This document shows positions 46,799 through 55,355 of a stretch of 64,000 nt of DNA, in pieces. This DNA is from Mesorhizobium muleiense (GTDB lineage: Bacteria; Pseudomonadota; Alphaproteobacteria; Rhizobiales; Rhizobiaceae), in assembly GCF_900099905.1 (NCBI RefSeq), contig NZ_FNEE01000003.1:1-64000 (forward strand). Direction: 5' to 3'. The position numbers and the translations under genes are program-made. The notes under the pieces are model-generated. The model was not told where the DNA came from. It ran no database searches and saw only the letters and a program-made list of their open reading frames with translations. Position 1 is the stretch's first letter; the number at the start of each line of letters is the position of its first letter.

Positions 46799-47436
46799 GG
46801 CGTTGCTCCAAACGCTGCGTCCCAGGCCGCGACTGCGGCCTGCGCCCGCGTTGCCACCTCGTCGACGCTCATACCAGGCTTGAACAGGCTGGAGCCGAGG
46901 CCGAAGACGCTGACACCGGCCGCCTTGTAGCCGGCAAAGTCCTTCTCCGACACGCCGCCGACCGCGCCGACCAGCGTCTCAGCCGGCAAAACGGCGCGCA
47001 TCGCCGCGATCCCGGCCGCGCCGAGCACGCTGGCCGGGAAGAATTTCAGCGCCGAGGCGCCGAGCCGGATGGCCTGGAAGGCTTCGGTCGGCGTGAATAC
47101 GCCCGGCATCGTCACCATGCCGTAATTCATGGCGCGACCCATGACCTCCGCATCGATGTTGGGGCTGACCAGCAGCCGCCCGCCGGCCTTGTTCAGTCCG
47201 TCGACATCGGCTGCGGTCAACACAGTCCCGGCGCCGACCAATGCCGTCGCCGGCAGCGCCTCAACAATTCTCGCGATGGAGACAAACGGATCCGGCGAAT
47301 TGAGCGGCACTTCGATCGCTTCGATGCCGGCCTCGAAGATCGCCCGGCCGACGGCCACCGCCTCGTCCGGCTTGAGGCCGCGCAGGATGGCGACAAGCCC
47401 GCGCTCGAGCTTCGGAAACGATGCGGTCTCGGTCAT
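46795..47436 (-). CDS. dgoA: 2-dehydro-3-deoxy-6-phosphogalactonate aldolase
   Basis: The 213-residue KDPG/KDPGal aldolase forms pyruvate and glyceraldehyde 3-phosphate. It shows LVAILRGLKPDEAVAVGRAI near residue 15, IEVPLNSPDPF near 41, VGAGTVLTAADV near 66, and the Schiff-base Lys in GASALKFFPASVLGA near 130. The linkage to dgoK and galactose dehydrogenase supports the galactonate rather than the gluconate branch. It is coupled to dgoK by a 4-base overlap. Confidence 0.94.
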   Translation of the reverse strand: MTETASFPKLERGLVAILRGLKPDEAVAVGRAIFEAGIEAIEVPLNSPDPFVSIARIVEALPATALVGAGTVLTAADVDGLNKAGGRLLVSPNIDAEVMGRAMNYGMVTMPGVFTPTEAFQAIRLGASALKFFPASVLGAAGIAAMRAVLPAETLVGAVGGVSEKDFAGYKAAGVSVFGLGSSLFKPGMSVDEVATRAQAAVAAWDAAFGATP

Positions 47437-48386
47437 GCGGCAACTCCGCTTCCAGCAATCATGCCATTTTTGCGCGCCGCCTCTATCAGGCCGGCACGCA
47501 CCGCCTCGTCGGCATCGACGGCTCTCACCGCAAGCCCGGCAAGACCGAACGCCTCAGTGTAGAGGGTGCCGAGCGCGCCGGATGCGACCAGCACGATCGA
47601 CGCCGCGCCTTTTCGATAGCGGCGGCTGGCCGAGGCGATCTCGCCGCCGATCAGCAGGCCGGACAGGCAAGCAGCGGCATCGTCGGGTTTCAGGTCCTGC
47701 AATAGGCCCGCAGCGCGGATCGAGAACAGCCTCGATGTGACATCGCCGCCCTCGGCCAGCGCGATCTCGCACCAGCGCTGGAAAAACGGATTGCCTGGTG
47801 CAACCGGCTTGGGCTGCTCGCCCAGCGAATGGCGCAGGATCGAATGCGCCGCCAGCACCGAAAACAGCTCGCCGGTCGGCCAGGTGCCAAAACCGGCAAC
47901 GGCGCCGTCCTCGACCAGCACCCATTTGGAGTGGGTGCCGGGCATGCAGACGAGATGGCGGCTTGTTGCCGGCAAACCGGCGCCGGCAAGCTGCGTTTCC
48001 TCGCCGCGCATGACGTCAGGCGCGTCGGCCTGGCGCTGGGCAAGGCCCGGCACGATGCGGATATCGCGGCGCTGGCCGGGAACGCGCGCAGCACCGGCAA
48101 GGATGGCGCCGATCGGCGCCGGCACGCTGACATAGGGCGCCTCCAGCCAGCCCTGGCGAGAGCCGGCCATGCCGCAGATGATCACGGGCATCGCTTCCGG
48201 CGCGCCCATCGCCGCCAGATGTCCTTCGAGGATGGTCGAAAACCCGGCCGCCTGCGCGGTGATCAGCCCGTCGTCGCCGCGACGCTCGGCGAGGACATTT
48301 CCGGCCTCATCGACCAGCCAGACCCTGAGACGGGTGGTGCCCCAATCGACGGCGGCCACAGAAGGCACGTTGCTCGCTGAGTTCAC
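47433..48386 (-). CDS. dgoK: 2-dehydro-3-deoxygalactonokinase
   Basis: The 317-residue kinase phosphorylates 2-keto-3-deoxygalactonate. It opens with AAVDWGTTRLRVWLVDEAGN, the ATP/Mg motif of the DgoK family, followed by MPVIICGMAGSRQGWLEAPYV near residue 70 and LVCMPGTHSKWVLVEDG near 145. The start is a GTG at 48386 overlapping the SDR stop (GTGA); the longer frame runs inside the SDR gene. Confidence 0.93.
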   Translation of the reverse strand: MNSASNVPSVAAVDWGTTRLRVWLVDEAGNVLAERRGDDGLITAQAAGFSTILEGHLAAMGAPEAMPVIICGMAGSRQGWLEAPYVSVPAPIGAILAGAARVPGQRRDIRIVPGLAQRQADAPDVMRGEETQLAGAGLPATSRHLVCMPGTHSKWVLVEDGAVAGFGTWPTGELFSVLAAHSILRHSLGEQPKPVAPGNPFFQRWCEIALAEGGDVTSRLFSIRAAGLLQDLKPDDAAACLSGLLIGGEIASASRRYRKGAASIVLVASGALGTLYTEAFGLAGLAVRAVDADEAVRAGLIEAARKNGMIAGSGVAA

Positions 48387-49150
48387 AGGAAGCCCCCGTC
48401 GACGATCAGCATCTGTGCGGTCAGCATGCGCGAAGCGTCCGACGCCAGGAACAGCACCGTGCCGACGACGTCTTCCGGCTGCATCACCTGCTTGATGCAT
48501 TGCTTGGCCACGTGGGCGGCGAGCGCCTGTTCGGTGACCCAGAGCTGTTTCTGCCGCTCGGTGATCACCCAGCCGGGTGCGATCGCATTGACGCGAATGC
48601 CGTCGGCGCCGAGCTTGCCGGCAAGCCCCTTGGTCAGGCCGACGATCCCCGCCTTGGCGGCGGTATAGGCCGGCATGTCGGGGTGATTGATCAGGAACGA
48701 CGTCGACGTGAAGTTGATGATCGAGCCGCCGCCGGCGCGCTTCATGCCCGGCGCCACCGCCTGTGCGGAGAAGAAATGCGGACGCAGGTTGACCGCCTGG
48801 TTGTTGTCCCAGAACTCCACGGTGACGTCTTCCACCGCGTGGCGATCGTCAAGTGCTGCATTGTTGACCAGCACGGTGACCTCGCCATGCGCCTCTGCCG
48901 CCCTGGCGGCCGAAGCCCGCAGCGCCTCGACGTCGCGTATGTCGGTCTTGAGATAGAGGGGGCGGCGGCCGAGATCCTTTTCGATGCGATCGGCCAGCGC
49001 CAGGCTCGGGCCGTCGGCGATGTCGATGAAGGCGACCTTTGCCCCCTGGCGGGCAAAACCCTCGGTCAGCGCCGCGCCGATGCCGGAGCCGCCGCCGGTG
49101 ATCAGCACCGAAGCGCCCTCAAGGTCGGCAAAGCGCGCCGATGGCATCAT
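48383..49150 (-). CDS. SDR family dehydrogenase, probable D-galactose 1-dehydrogenase
   Basis: The 255-residue SDR has the cofactor site ITGGGSGIGAALTEGFARQG near residue 17, VNNAALDD near 94, the catalytic Ser in IINFTSTSFLI near 140, and YTAAKAG near 155. Asp in AFIDIAD favours NAD. Its position heading lactonase, dgoA and dgoK indicates oxidation of D-galactose (or a related aldose) to the lactone, the first De Ley-Doudoroff step. GGAGAAAAAA precedes ATG 49150. The second in-frame ATG at 49147 is equally possible. Confidence 0.87.
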   Translation of the reverse strand: MMPSARFADLEGASVLITGGGSGIGAALTEGFARQGAKVAFIDIADGPSLALADRIEKDLGRRPLYLKTDIRDVEALRASAARAAEAHGEVTVLVNNAALDDRHAVEDVTVEFWDNNQAVNLRPHFFSAQAVAPGMKRAGGGSIINFTSTSFLINHPDMPAYTAAKAGIVGLTKGLAGKLGADGIRVNAIAPGWVITERQKQLWVTEQALAAHVAKQCIKQVMQPEDVVGTVLFLASDASRMLTAQMLIVDGGFL

Positions 49151-49163
49151 TTTTTTCTCCTCG

Positions 49164-49266
49164 CGCATGGCCCCGAAAATCGGTTGCGATTTACGGAAAG
49201 GATCATGCGCAAAATCAAAGTGCTACAGCGTCGTTTGCGCGTCCAAAAGGACGCGCGGCACCGTAG
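49164..49266. repeat. Interspersed repeat, family D, copy 2
   Basis: The copy starts gcatggccccgaaaatcgg and includes atcatgcgcaaaatcaaag and gtccaaaaggacgcgcggc. It matches 34096-34197 with scattered substitutions. It lies just upstream of the galactose operon, so its fold could overlap that promoter. Confidence 0.85.
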
Positions 49267-49593
49267 GCTCGGTCGGCGCGCATCCTAGCCAGCCCGGTCG
49301 GGGGAGCAAGGGAGAAAAAGCAAATTCGCGGGCTTATGTCTGACAAGTCGCTCGTCAGATCGCCTTGACGCGCAAGGTGCCACGGAGGGAATTTCTGAGA
49401 TAGCCGAGCGTGGCATCGAAACCCGACCGGCCCTCCGAACGGGAATCGTTGCCGCCGGCGCAGCCGAACTGACAAGGGCGCTCCGCCTGCGCCTCATCGA
49501 GGCCCAGCAGGCGCTCCTCAAAATGTCGCGATTGGCAGATGACCGGCGAGGTTGTAAGGGCAAGCAGCCCATCCGATCCGCCGGAGATCCGCC
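49267..49593. other. Gap upstream of gshB with no supported gene
   Basis: A minus-strand frame from about 49530 to 49355 reads like a small protein (FEERLLGLDEAQAERPCQFG) but has no start codon with a ribosome site. I see no promoter motif that stands out. Confidence 0.4.
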
Positions 49594-50535
49594 ATGCCCC
49601 TGAAAGTCGCTGTCCAGATGGACCACATCTCCACCGTCTCGATTGCCGGCGACACGTCGTTTGCGCTGTCGCTGGAAGCGCAGCGGCGCGGCCACCAGCT
49701 GTTCCATTATACGCCCGACCGGCTGTCGCTGCGTGACGGCAAGGTGTTTGCCGGCGTCGAGGAAATGCAGGTCCGCGACGAGAAGGGCAGTCACTATTCA
49801 CTCGGCGAGAAAGTGCGCACCGACCTGTCGGAGATGGACGTCGTCCTGCTCAGGCAGGACCCGCCTTTCGACATGAACTACATCACCACGACGCATATGC
49901 TCGAGCGCATCCATCCCAGGACGCTGGTGGTCAACGACCCGGCCTGGGTGCGCAACAGCCCGGAAAAGATCTTCGTCACCGAGTTTCCCGACCTGATGCC
50001 GGAAACGCTGATCACCAAGGACAGCCAAGAGGTTGCCGCCTTCCGCAAGGAGTTCGGCGACATCATCGTCAAGCCGCTCTACGGCAATGGCGGCGCCGGC
50101 ATCTTCCACCTGCACGAGGCCGATCGCAACCTCGCCTCGCTGCTCGAAATGTTCGGCCAGATGTTCCGCGAGCCCTACATCGTGCAGCGCTATCTCAAGG
50201 AGGTGCGAGCCGGCGACAAGCGCATCATCCTGATCGACGGCGAGCCGGTCGGCGCCATCAACCGGGTGCCGGCCGAGACTGATTCACGCTCCAACATGCA
50301 TGTCGGCGGCCGCGCCGAAAAAACCGAACTAACGGAGCGCGAACGCGAGATCTGCGCCCGCATCGGCCCGTCGCTGAAGGAGCGCGGTTTTATCCTCGTC
50401 GGCATCGACGTGATCGGCGACTACATGACCGAGATCAACGTGACGTCGCCGACCGGCGTGCGCGAGGTAAAACGCTTCGGCGGCGCCGATATCGCCAGCC
50501 TGTTCTGGGATGCGGTTGAGGACAAGCGCAAGTAG
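49594..50535 (+). CDS. gshB: Glutathione synthetase
   Basis: The 313-residue ATP-grasp enzyme joins gamma-glutamylcysteine and glycine. It begins [20 protein letters not shown] and has [20 protein letters not shown] near residue 90, the ATP-binding [17 protein letters not shown] near 155, [20 protein letters not shown] near 208, and the C-terminal [16 protein letters not shown] metal site ([14 protein letters not shown]) near 284. GGAG lies 8 bases before the ATG. Standard length. Confidence 0.97.
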   Translation: MPLKVAVQMDHISTVSIAGDTSFALSLEAQRRGHQLFHYTPDRLSLRDGKVFAGVEEMQVRDEKGSHYSLGEKVRTDLSEMDVVLLRQDPPFDMNYITTTHMLERIHPRTLVVNDPAWVRNSPEKIFVTEFPDLMPETLITKDSQEVAAFRKEFGDIIVKPLYGNGGAGIFHLHEADRNLASLLEMFGQMFREPYIVQRYLKEVRAGDKRIILIDGEPVGAINRVPAETDSRSNMHVGGRAEKTELTEREREICARIGPSLKERGFILVGIDVIGDYMTEINVTSPTGVREVKRFGGADIASLFWDAVEDKRK

Positions 50536-50716
50536 CGTCCATGCTTGGCGGAACAGGGGCTTTCCGATCCGTAGCCGATGCGGCGCCATCAAGGCACAAC
50601 GTTCGATTGTTCCCGTAATGTTCTTGCCTTTGCGCAAAATCTGTGGTTGTCTCGGATGACGCCGTTCGCGGCATGATCGCATGGGCTCGGGCGAGCCCAT
50701 GTCCGGGGGCAGAAAA

Positions 50717-52249
50717 ATGGTTGCGCGGGTCCGCACGGTCGCTTTCCAGGGCATCGAGGCCGTGCCGGTCGACGTGCAGGTGATGATCGCGCCGGGCAAG
50801 GTCAACATGCACATCGTCGGCCTCGGCGACAAGGCGGTGGCCGAAAGCCGGGAGCGGGTGCAGGCGGCGCTGCACGCATCGGGCCTGTCGATGCCGTCGA
50901 AGAAGGTCACCGTCAATCTGGCGCCTGCCGACCTGCCCAAGGAAGGCAGCCATTACGATTTGCCGATCGCGCTTGGCCTGATGGCGGCGCTTGGCGCCAT
51001 TCCAGGCGACATGCTGGCCGGCTACGTCGTGCTTGGCGAACTGTCGCTCGACGGCACCATCGCCGCGGTGGCCGGCGCGCTTCCGGCAGCGATCGGCGCC
51101 AATGCCGAAGGCAAGGGCCTGATCTGTCCTTTCGCCTGCGGCCCGGAAGCGGCGTGGGCCGGCAAGGATTTCGACATTCTGGCGCCGCGCAGCCTGATCG
51201 CCATCGCCAATCATTTTCGCGGCACGCAAGTGCTGTCGCGGCCGGAGGCCGGCATCCATGCCTCGGCGCGCGACCTGCCGGATCTTGCCGACATCAAGGG
51301 CCAGGAGACCGCCAAGCGGGCACTCGAAGTGGCGGCGGCCGGCGGCCATAACATGCTGATGATCGGTCCGCCAGGATCGGGAAAATCGATGCTGGCGCAG
51401 CGGCTGCCGTCGATCCTGCCGCCGCTGGCGCCGAGGGAATTGCTCGAAGTCTCGATGATCGCCTCGGTGGCCGGCGAGCTTGGTGAAGGCAAGCTGACCG
51501 ACCGGCGGCCGTTCCGCGCGCCGCACCATTCGGCCTCGATGGCGGCGCTGGTCGGCGGCGGCCTGCGCGTGCGGCCGGGCGAGGCCTCGCTGGCCCACCA
51601 CGGCGTGCTGTTCCTCGACGAGTTTCCCGAATTCTCGCCGCAGGCGCTCGACGCGCTGCGCCAGCCGCTGGAGACCGGCGACTGCATGATCGACCGCGCC
51701 AATCATCGCGTCACCTATCCGGCGCGCATCCAGCTGGTCGCGGCGATGAACCCGTGCCGCTGCGGCATGGCCGGCGAGCCGGGCTATCGCTGCCTGCGCG
51801 GCGACCGCTGCCGCACCGACTACCAGGCGCGCATATCAGGCCCGCTGCTCGACCGCATCGATCTCCGGATCGAGGTGCCGGCGGTCTCGGCCAGCGATCT
51901 GATCCGGCCGGACCGGGCGGAGAAAAGTGCCGATGTGGCGCTGCGCGTGGCCCGCGCGCGGACAACCCAGCGCGAACGTTTCGAGCGGCTCGGCGCGACC
52001 TCCGTCACCACCAACGCGCACTGCTCCCCCTCTGTCATCGAGGAGATCGCGATGCCGGATGAATCAGGCCTGTCGCTGCTCAGGGATGCCAGTGAAAAGC
52101 TCGGCTTTTCGGCGCGGGCCTATCACCGGGTGCTGAAGGTGGCGCGGACATTGGCCGATCTCGAGGCCAGCGAGACTGTCGGCCGCATCCATCTGGCCGA
52201 GGCGATTTCGTACCGCATGAGTTCGGAGCGAATGGCGCAGGCGGCGTGA
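50717..52249 (+). CDS. comM: YifB/ComM family Mg-chelatase-like AAA+ ATPase
   Basis: The 510-residue protein has an N-terminal Lon-like fold (about 1-170), Walker A GPPGSGKSMLAQRLP near 216, HHSASMAALVGGG near 273, Walker B GVLFLDEFPEFSPQALDALR near 301, four Cys in MNPCRCGMAGEPGYRCLRGD, and a C-terminal helical domain. ComM is a hexameric helicase that promotes branch migration in natural transformation; most YifB proteins are assumed to act likewise. It often follows gshB in rhizobia, from memory. The start at 50717 follows GGGGGC; twelve codons upstream were excluded. Confidence 0.93.
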   Translation: MVARVRTVAFQGIEAVPVDVQVMIAPGKVNMHIVGLGDKAVAESRERVQAALHASGLSMPSKKVTVNLAPADLPKEGSHYDLPIALGLMAALGAIPGDMLAGYVVLGELSLDGTIAAVAGALPAAIGANAEGKGLICPFACGPEAAWAGKDFDILAPRSLIAIANHFRGTQVLSRPEAGIHASARDLPDLADIKGQETAKRALEVAAAGGHNMLMIGPPGSGKSMLAQRLPSILPPLAPRELLEVSMIASVAGELGEGKLTDRRPFRAPHHSASMAALVGGGLRVRPGEASLAHHGVLFLDEFPEFSPQALDALRQPLETGDCMIDRANHRVTYPARIQLVAAMNPCRCGMAGEPGYRCLRGDRCRTDYQARISGPLLDRIDLRIEVPAVSASDLIRPDRAEKSADVALRVARARTTQRERFERLGATSVTTNAHCSPSVIEEIAMPDESGLSLLRDASEKLGFSARAYHRVLKVARTLADLEASETVGRIHLAEAISYRMSSERMAQAA

Positions 52250-52310
52250 CGTTCCCCTCCCCCTTGAGGGTCCCTTGAGGGAGAGTGACCGGCCCGGCCC
52301 GCCGCGGCAG

Positions 52311-52853
52311 CTACTTAACCGGGACCATGAGATGTGCGTAGGGAGTGCCCGCCCACATCACATATGGCCTGGACGTGTCAGGTTTGGGGTCAGCCGGATA
52401 GCCCTGCATCATATCCATTGCGTTGACGATCATCACGTGCGGTCCGGTCTCCACCCAATTGTTGCCTTCCTCGGGCTTCGTCGCATAAGGATCGGTGTTG
52501 CTGCCGTCGGTGCCGCCGGCCAGCATATACATGAAGCCGACCTTGCCCTTGGGCGGTTCCTTTTTTCCAATCCACGCCATCGCCCATTCCATCGCGTTGG
52601 CATCGCCACACATTGGATCCGGGCCAGGTGTGGCCGGGTTGTCCGGCATGCACCAGAAGCCGTTTGTGCCCTCGCGCAGTGTGCGCATTGCTCCCTTCTC
52701 AGCCATAGCGTGGATCGCAGCGCCGCTTGATACAGCGGGGGGTGCGGCGGATTCAGCGCTCTTGATCATCGCAGCGTCATCGGCGGCTGCGCCTTGCATC
52801 GCAACCAAACTGCCCGCCGCCACAAGGGCAGCGACCGTCAGAAGCCGTGTCAT
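52311..52853 (-). CDS. Exported protein of unknown function, Met-rich
   Basis: The 180-residue protein has a signal peptide (MTRLLTVAALVAAGSLVAMQ, cleavage near AAA/D at residue 24). The mature part includes GTNGFWCMPDNPATPGPDPM and HVMIVNAMDMMQGY, with many Met residues and a two-Cys segment (WCMPDNPATPGPDPMCGD). No catalytic motif is recognisable. It ends PYVMWAGTPYAHLMVPVK. GGAG precedes ATG 52853. It appears to be a single-gene unit between comM and malate synthase. Confidence 0.8.
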   Translation of the reverse strand: MTRLLTVAALVAAGSLVAMQGAAADDAAMIKSAESAAPPAVSSGAAIHAMAEKGAMRTLREGTNGFWCMPDNPATPGPDPMCGDANAMEWAMAWIGKKEPPKGKVGFMYMLAGGTDGSNTDPYATKPEEGNNWVETGPHVMIVNAMDMMQGYPADPKPDTSRPYVMWAGTPYAHLMVPVK

Positions 52854-52994
52854 GGCCGTTCTCCGGTTTTGAGTTCTTGTGCATGATGTCGGACGCACGG
52901 CCTCCCAGAGCCGTTTGTCGGTGGTTAAATCGTAGCAGATCGCGTGCACCGGGACAACGATGTTTTAGCAATTGCTAATATCTGTCGGGTTATA

Positions 52995-55187
52995 CTAGAA
53001 CTCTGTGCGCGCTAGCGAGGGTCTTTCCTTCGCCTTCAGCTCCAACCGTCGCGCATGAAGCACCGGCTCGGTGTAGCCGTTGGGCTGGACCCGGCCCTTG
53101 AAGACGAGATCGCAGGCGGCGAGGAAGGCAATCGACTTGTCGAAGTCAGGGGCCATCGGCCGGTAGAGCGGATCGCCTGCGTTCTGGCGGTCGACGACGC
53201 CGGCCATGCGCTTCATCGTCTCCATCACCTGGTCTGAGGTGCACACGCCGTGATGCAGCCAGTTGGCGATGTGTTGCGAGGAGATGCGCAGCGTGGCGCG
53301 GTCCTCCATCAGGCCTACGTCATTGATGTCAGGCACTTTCGAGCAGCCGACGCCCTGGTCGATCCAACGGACGACATAGCCCAGAATGCCTTGCGCGTTG
53401 TTGTCGAGCTCGTTCTGGACCTCCGCCGGCGACCAGTTCGGCCGCACCGCTACCGGCACCGACAAGATGTCGTCGAGCTTTGCCTTGGGGCGGCTCTTCA
53501 GCGCCGCCTGCATAGCGCCGACGTCGACCTTGTGGTAATGGGTGGCGTGCAGCGTCGCCGCTGTCGGCGACGGCACCCAGGCGGTGTTGGCGCCGGCCCT
53601 GGGATGGGCGATCTTTTCCGCCAGCATCGCCGCCATCAGATCGGGCATCGCCCACATGCCCTTGCCGATCTGGGCGCGGCCGGCCAGCCCGCATTCCAGC
53701 CCGGCGTCGACGTTCCAGCCTTCGTAGGCGGCAATCCAGACGGCCTGCTTCATGTCGCCCTTGCGGATCATCGGGCCGGCTTCCATCGAGGTGTGGATCT
53801 CGTCGCCGGTGCGGTCGAGAAAACCGGTGTTGATGAAGACGACGCGATCTTTGGCGGCGCGGATCGCCTCCTTGAGGTTGACGGTGGTGCGCCGCTCCTC
53901 GTCCATAATGCCCATCTTGATGGTGTTTTTCGCCATGCCGAGCACCGCCTCGACACGGTCGAATATCTCGACGGCGAAGGCAACTTCTTCCGGGCCGTGC
54001 ATCTTGGGCTTTACGACATACATCGAGCCCGCGCGCGAGTTTAGCCGGCGGCCGTTCGGGCCGACATCGTGTAGCGCGATCAGCGCCGTCATCGTCGCAT
54101 CCATGATGCCTTCCGGCACTTCGTTGCCGTCGCGGTCCGTAATCGCCGGATTGGTCATGAGGTGGCCGACGTTGCGGATCAGCATCAGCGAGCGGCCGGG
54201 CAGGGACAGCGCGCCCCCATCAGGCGCGGTGTACGACCGGTCGGGATTGAGTTTACGCGTAAACGTGCTGCCAGCCTTGGTGATCTCCTCGGCAAGGTCG
54301 CCCTTCATCAGGCCGAGCCAGTTGCGGTAGACCAAAACCTTGTCCTGCGCATCGACCGCCGCGACCGAATCCTCGCAGTCCTGAATGGTGGTCAGCGCCG
54401 ATTCCAGCACGATGTCGGCAATGCCTGCCGGATCGGTCTTGCCGATCTGGTTGCTGCGGTCGATCACAATCTCGATATGCAGGCCATTGCGGGTGAGCAG
54501 GACGGCTTCGGGATTATCGGCGTCGCCGCGATAGCCGGCAAACTGTTTGGGATCGGCGAGCGTGGTGGCGCCGGCGCCCTCGCCCAGCCACAGCATGCCG
54601 TTGGCCACGGAAAGCCCGTTCACCCCTGCCCATTTGCCGGTCGTCAGCGGGACCGAATCGTCGAGAAAACCCTTCGCCCAGGCAATGACCCTGGCGCCGC
54701 GCTCGGGATTGAACCTGGCGCCCCTCTCGGCGCCGTCGGTCTCTGGAATGGCGTCGGTGCCGTAGAGCGCATCATAGAGCGAGCCCCAGCGCGCATTGGC
54801 GGCATTCAGCGCGTAACGCGCGTTCATCACCGGCACCACCAATTGCGGCCCGGCAACCATCGAGATCTCAGGGTCGACATTGTCCGTCGCTACGGAGAAG
54901 GCCGGCCCTTCCGGCACGAGATAGCCGATTTCCCTCAGGAAATCCTTGTAGGCTTCCATGTCGCTGGGCGCGCCATTGTCGTGATACCAGCGGTCGATCT
55001 GGCCTTGCAGCGCGTCGCGCTTTGCGAGCAGAGCCCGGTTCTTCGGCGCCAAATCATCCACGATGGCCGAGAAGCCGGTCCACAAGGCGTCGGCTGCAAT
55101 GCCGGTGCCCCGCAGCGCCTCGTTCACGACGAAATCATAAAGTTCGCGGGCAATCCGCAATCCGGCGATTTCGACGCGATCGGTCAT
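52995..55187 (-). CDS. glcB: Malate synthase G
   Basis: The 730-residue enzyme condenses glyoxylate and acetyl-CoA to malate in the glyoxylate shunt. It matches the monomeric G isoform in length (usually about 720-725) and sequence: [41 protein letters not shown] near residue 267, [18 protein letters not shown] near 335, [20 protein letters not shown] near 510, and the C-terminal [16 protein letters not shown]. Isocitrate lyase is not in the window. Confidence 0.96.
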   Translation of the reverse strand: MTDRVEIAGLRIARELYDFVVNEALRGTGIAADALWTGFSAIVDDLAPKNRALLAKRDALQGQIDRWYHDNGAPSDMEAYKDFLREIGYLVPEGPAFSVATDNVDPEISMVAGPQLVVPVMNARYALNAANARWGSLYDALYGTDAIPETDGAERGARFNPERGARVIAWAKGFLDDSVPLTTGKWAGVNGLSVANGMLWLGEGAGATTLADPKQFAGYRGDADNPEAVLLTRNGLHIEIVIDRSNQIGKTDPAGIADIVLESALTTIQDCEDSVAAVDAQDKVLVYRNWLGLMKGDLAEEITKAGSTFTRKLNPDRSYTAPDGGALSLPGRSLMLIRNVGHLMTNPAITDRDGNEVPEGIMDATMTALIALHDVGPNGRRLNSRAGSMYVVKPKMHGPEEVAFAVEIFDRVEAVLGMAKNTIKMGIMDEERRTTVNLKEAIRAAKDRVVFINTGFLDRTGDEIHTSMEAGPMIRKGDMKQAVWIAAYEGWNVDAGLECGLAGRAQIGKGMWAMPDLMAAMLAEKIAHPRAGANTAWVPSPTAATLHATHYHKVDVGAMQAALKSRPKAKLDDILSVPVAVRPNWSPAEVQNELDNNAQGILGYVVRWIDQGVGCSKVPDINDVGLMEDRATLRISSQHIANWLHHGVCTSDQVMETMKRMAGVVDRQNAGDPLYRPMAPDFDKSIAFLAACDLVFKGRVQPNGYTEPVLHARRLELKAKERPSLARTEF

Positions 55188-55291
55188 CGGGGCTTTCTCC
55201 AGGCGAAAGGCTTTGGCCGGGCCTTTGACATGTCAGGGTGGCAGGGTCAATTCAGCTTAGGGTGAAGGTAGGGCAAATCGCTTCCATTTCG

Positions 55292-55355
55292 AATGCCGCC
55301 TCACCCTCTGCGTTGACGCAGGCTGGTGCGGCTCCCCCTTCTCCCACAAGGCGCC
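55292..55355. repeat. Fragment of a family B-like repeat
   Basis: GCCTCACCCTCTGCGTTGAC, then ctcccccttctcccacaagg, resembles one arm of the elements at 12452 and 16991. It abuts the stop codon of the HyuA-like gene. Confidence 0.5.

Noticed and set aside
49355..49530. Possible small minus-strand protein before gshB
   Set aside because: The translation looks protein-like near FEERLLGLDEAQAERPCQFG, but no ATG, GTG or TTG start with a ribosome site lies at a suitable place.
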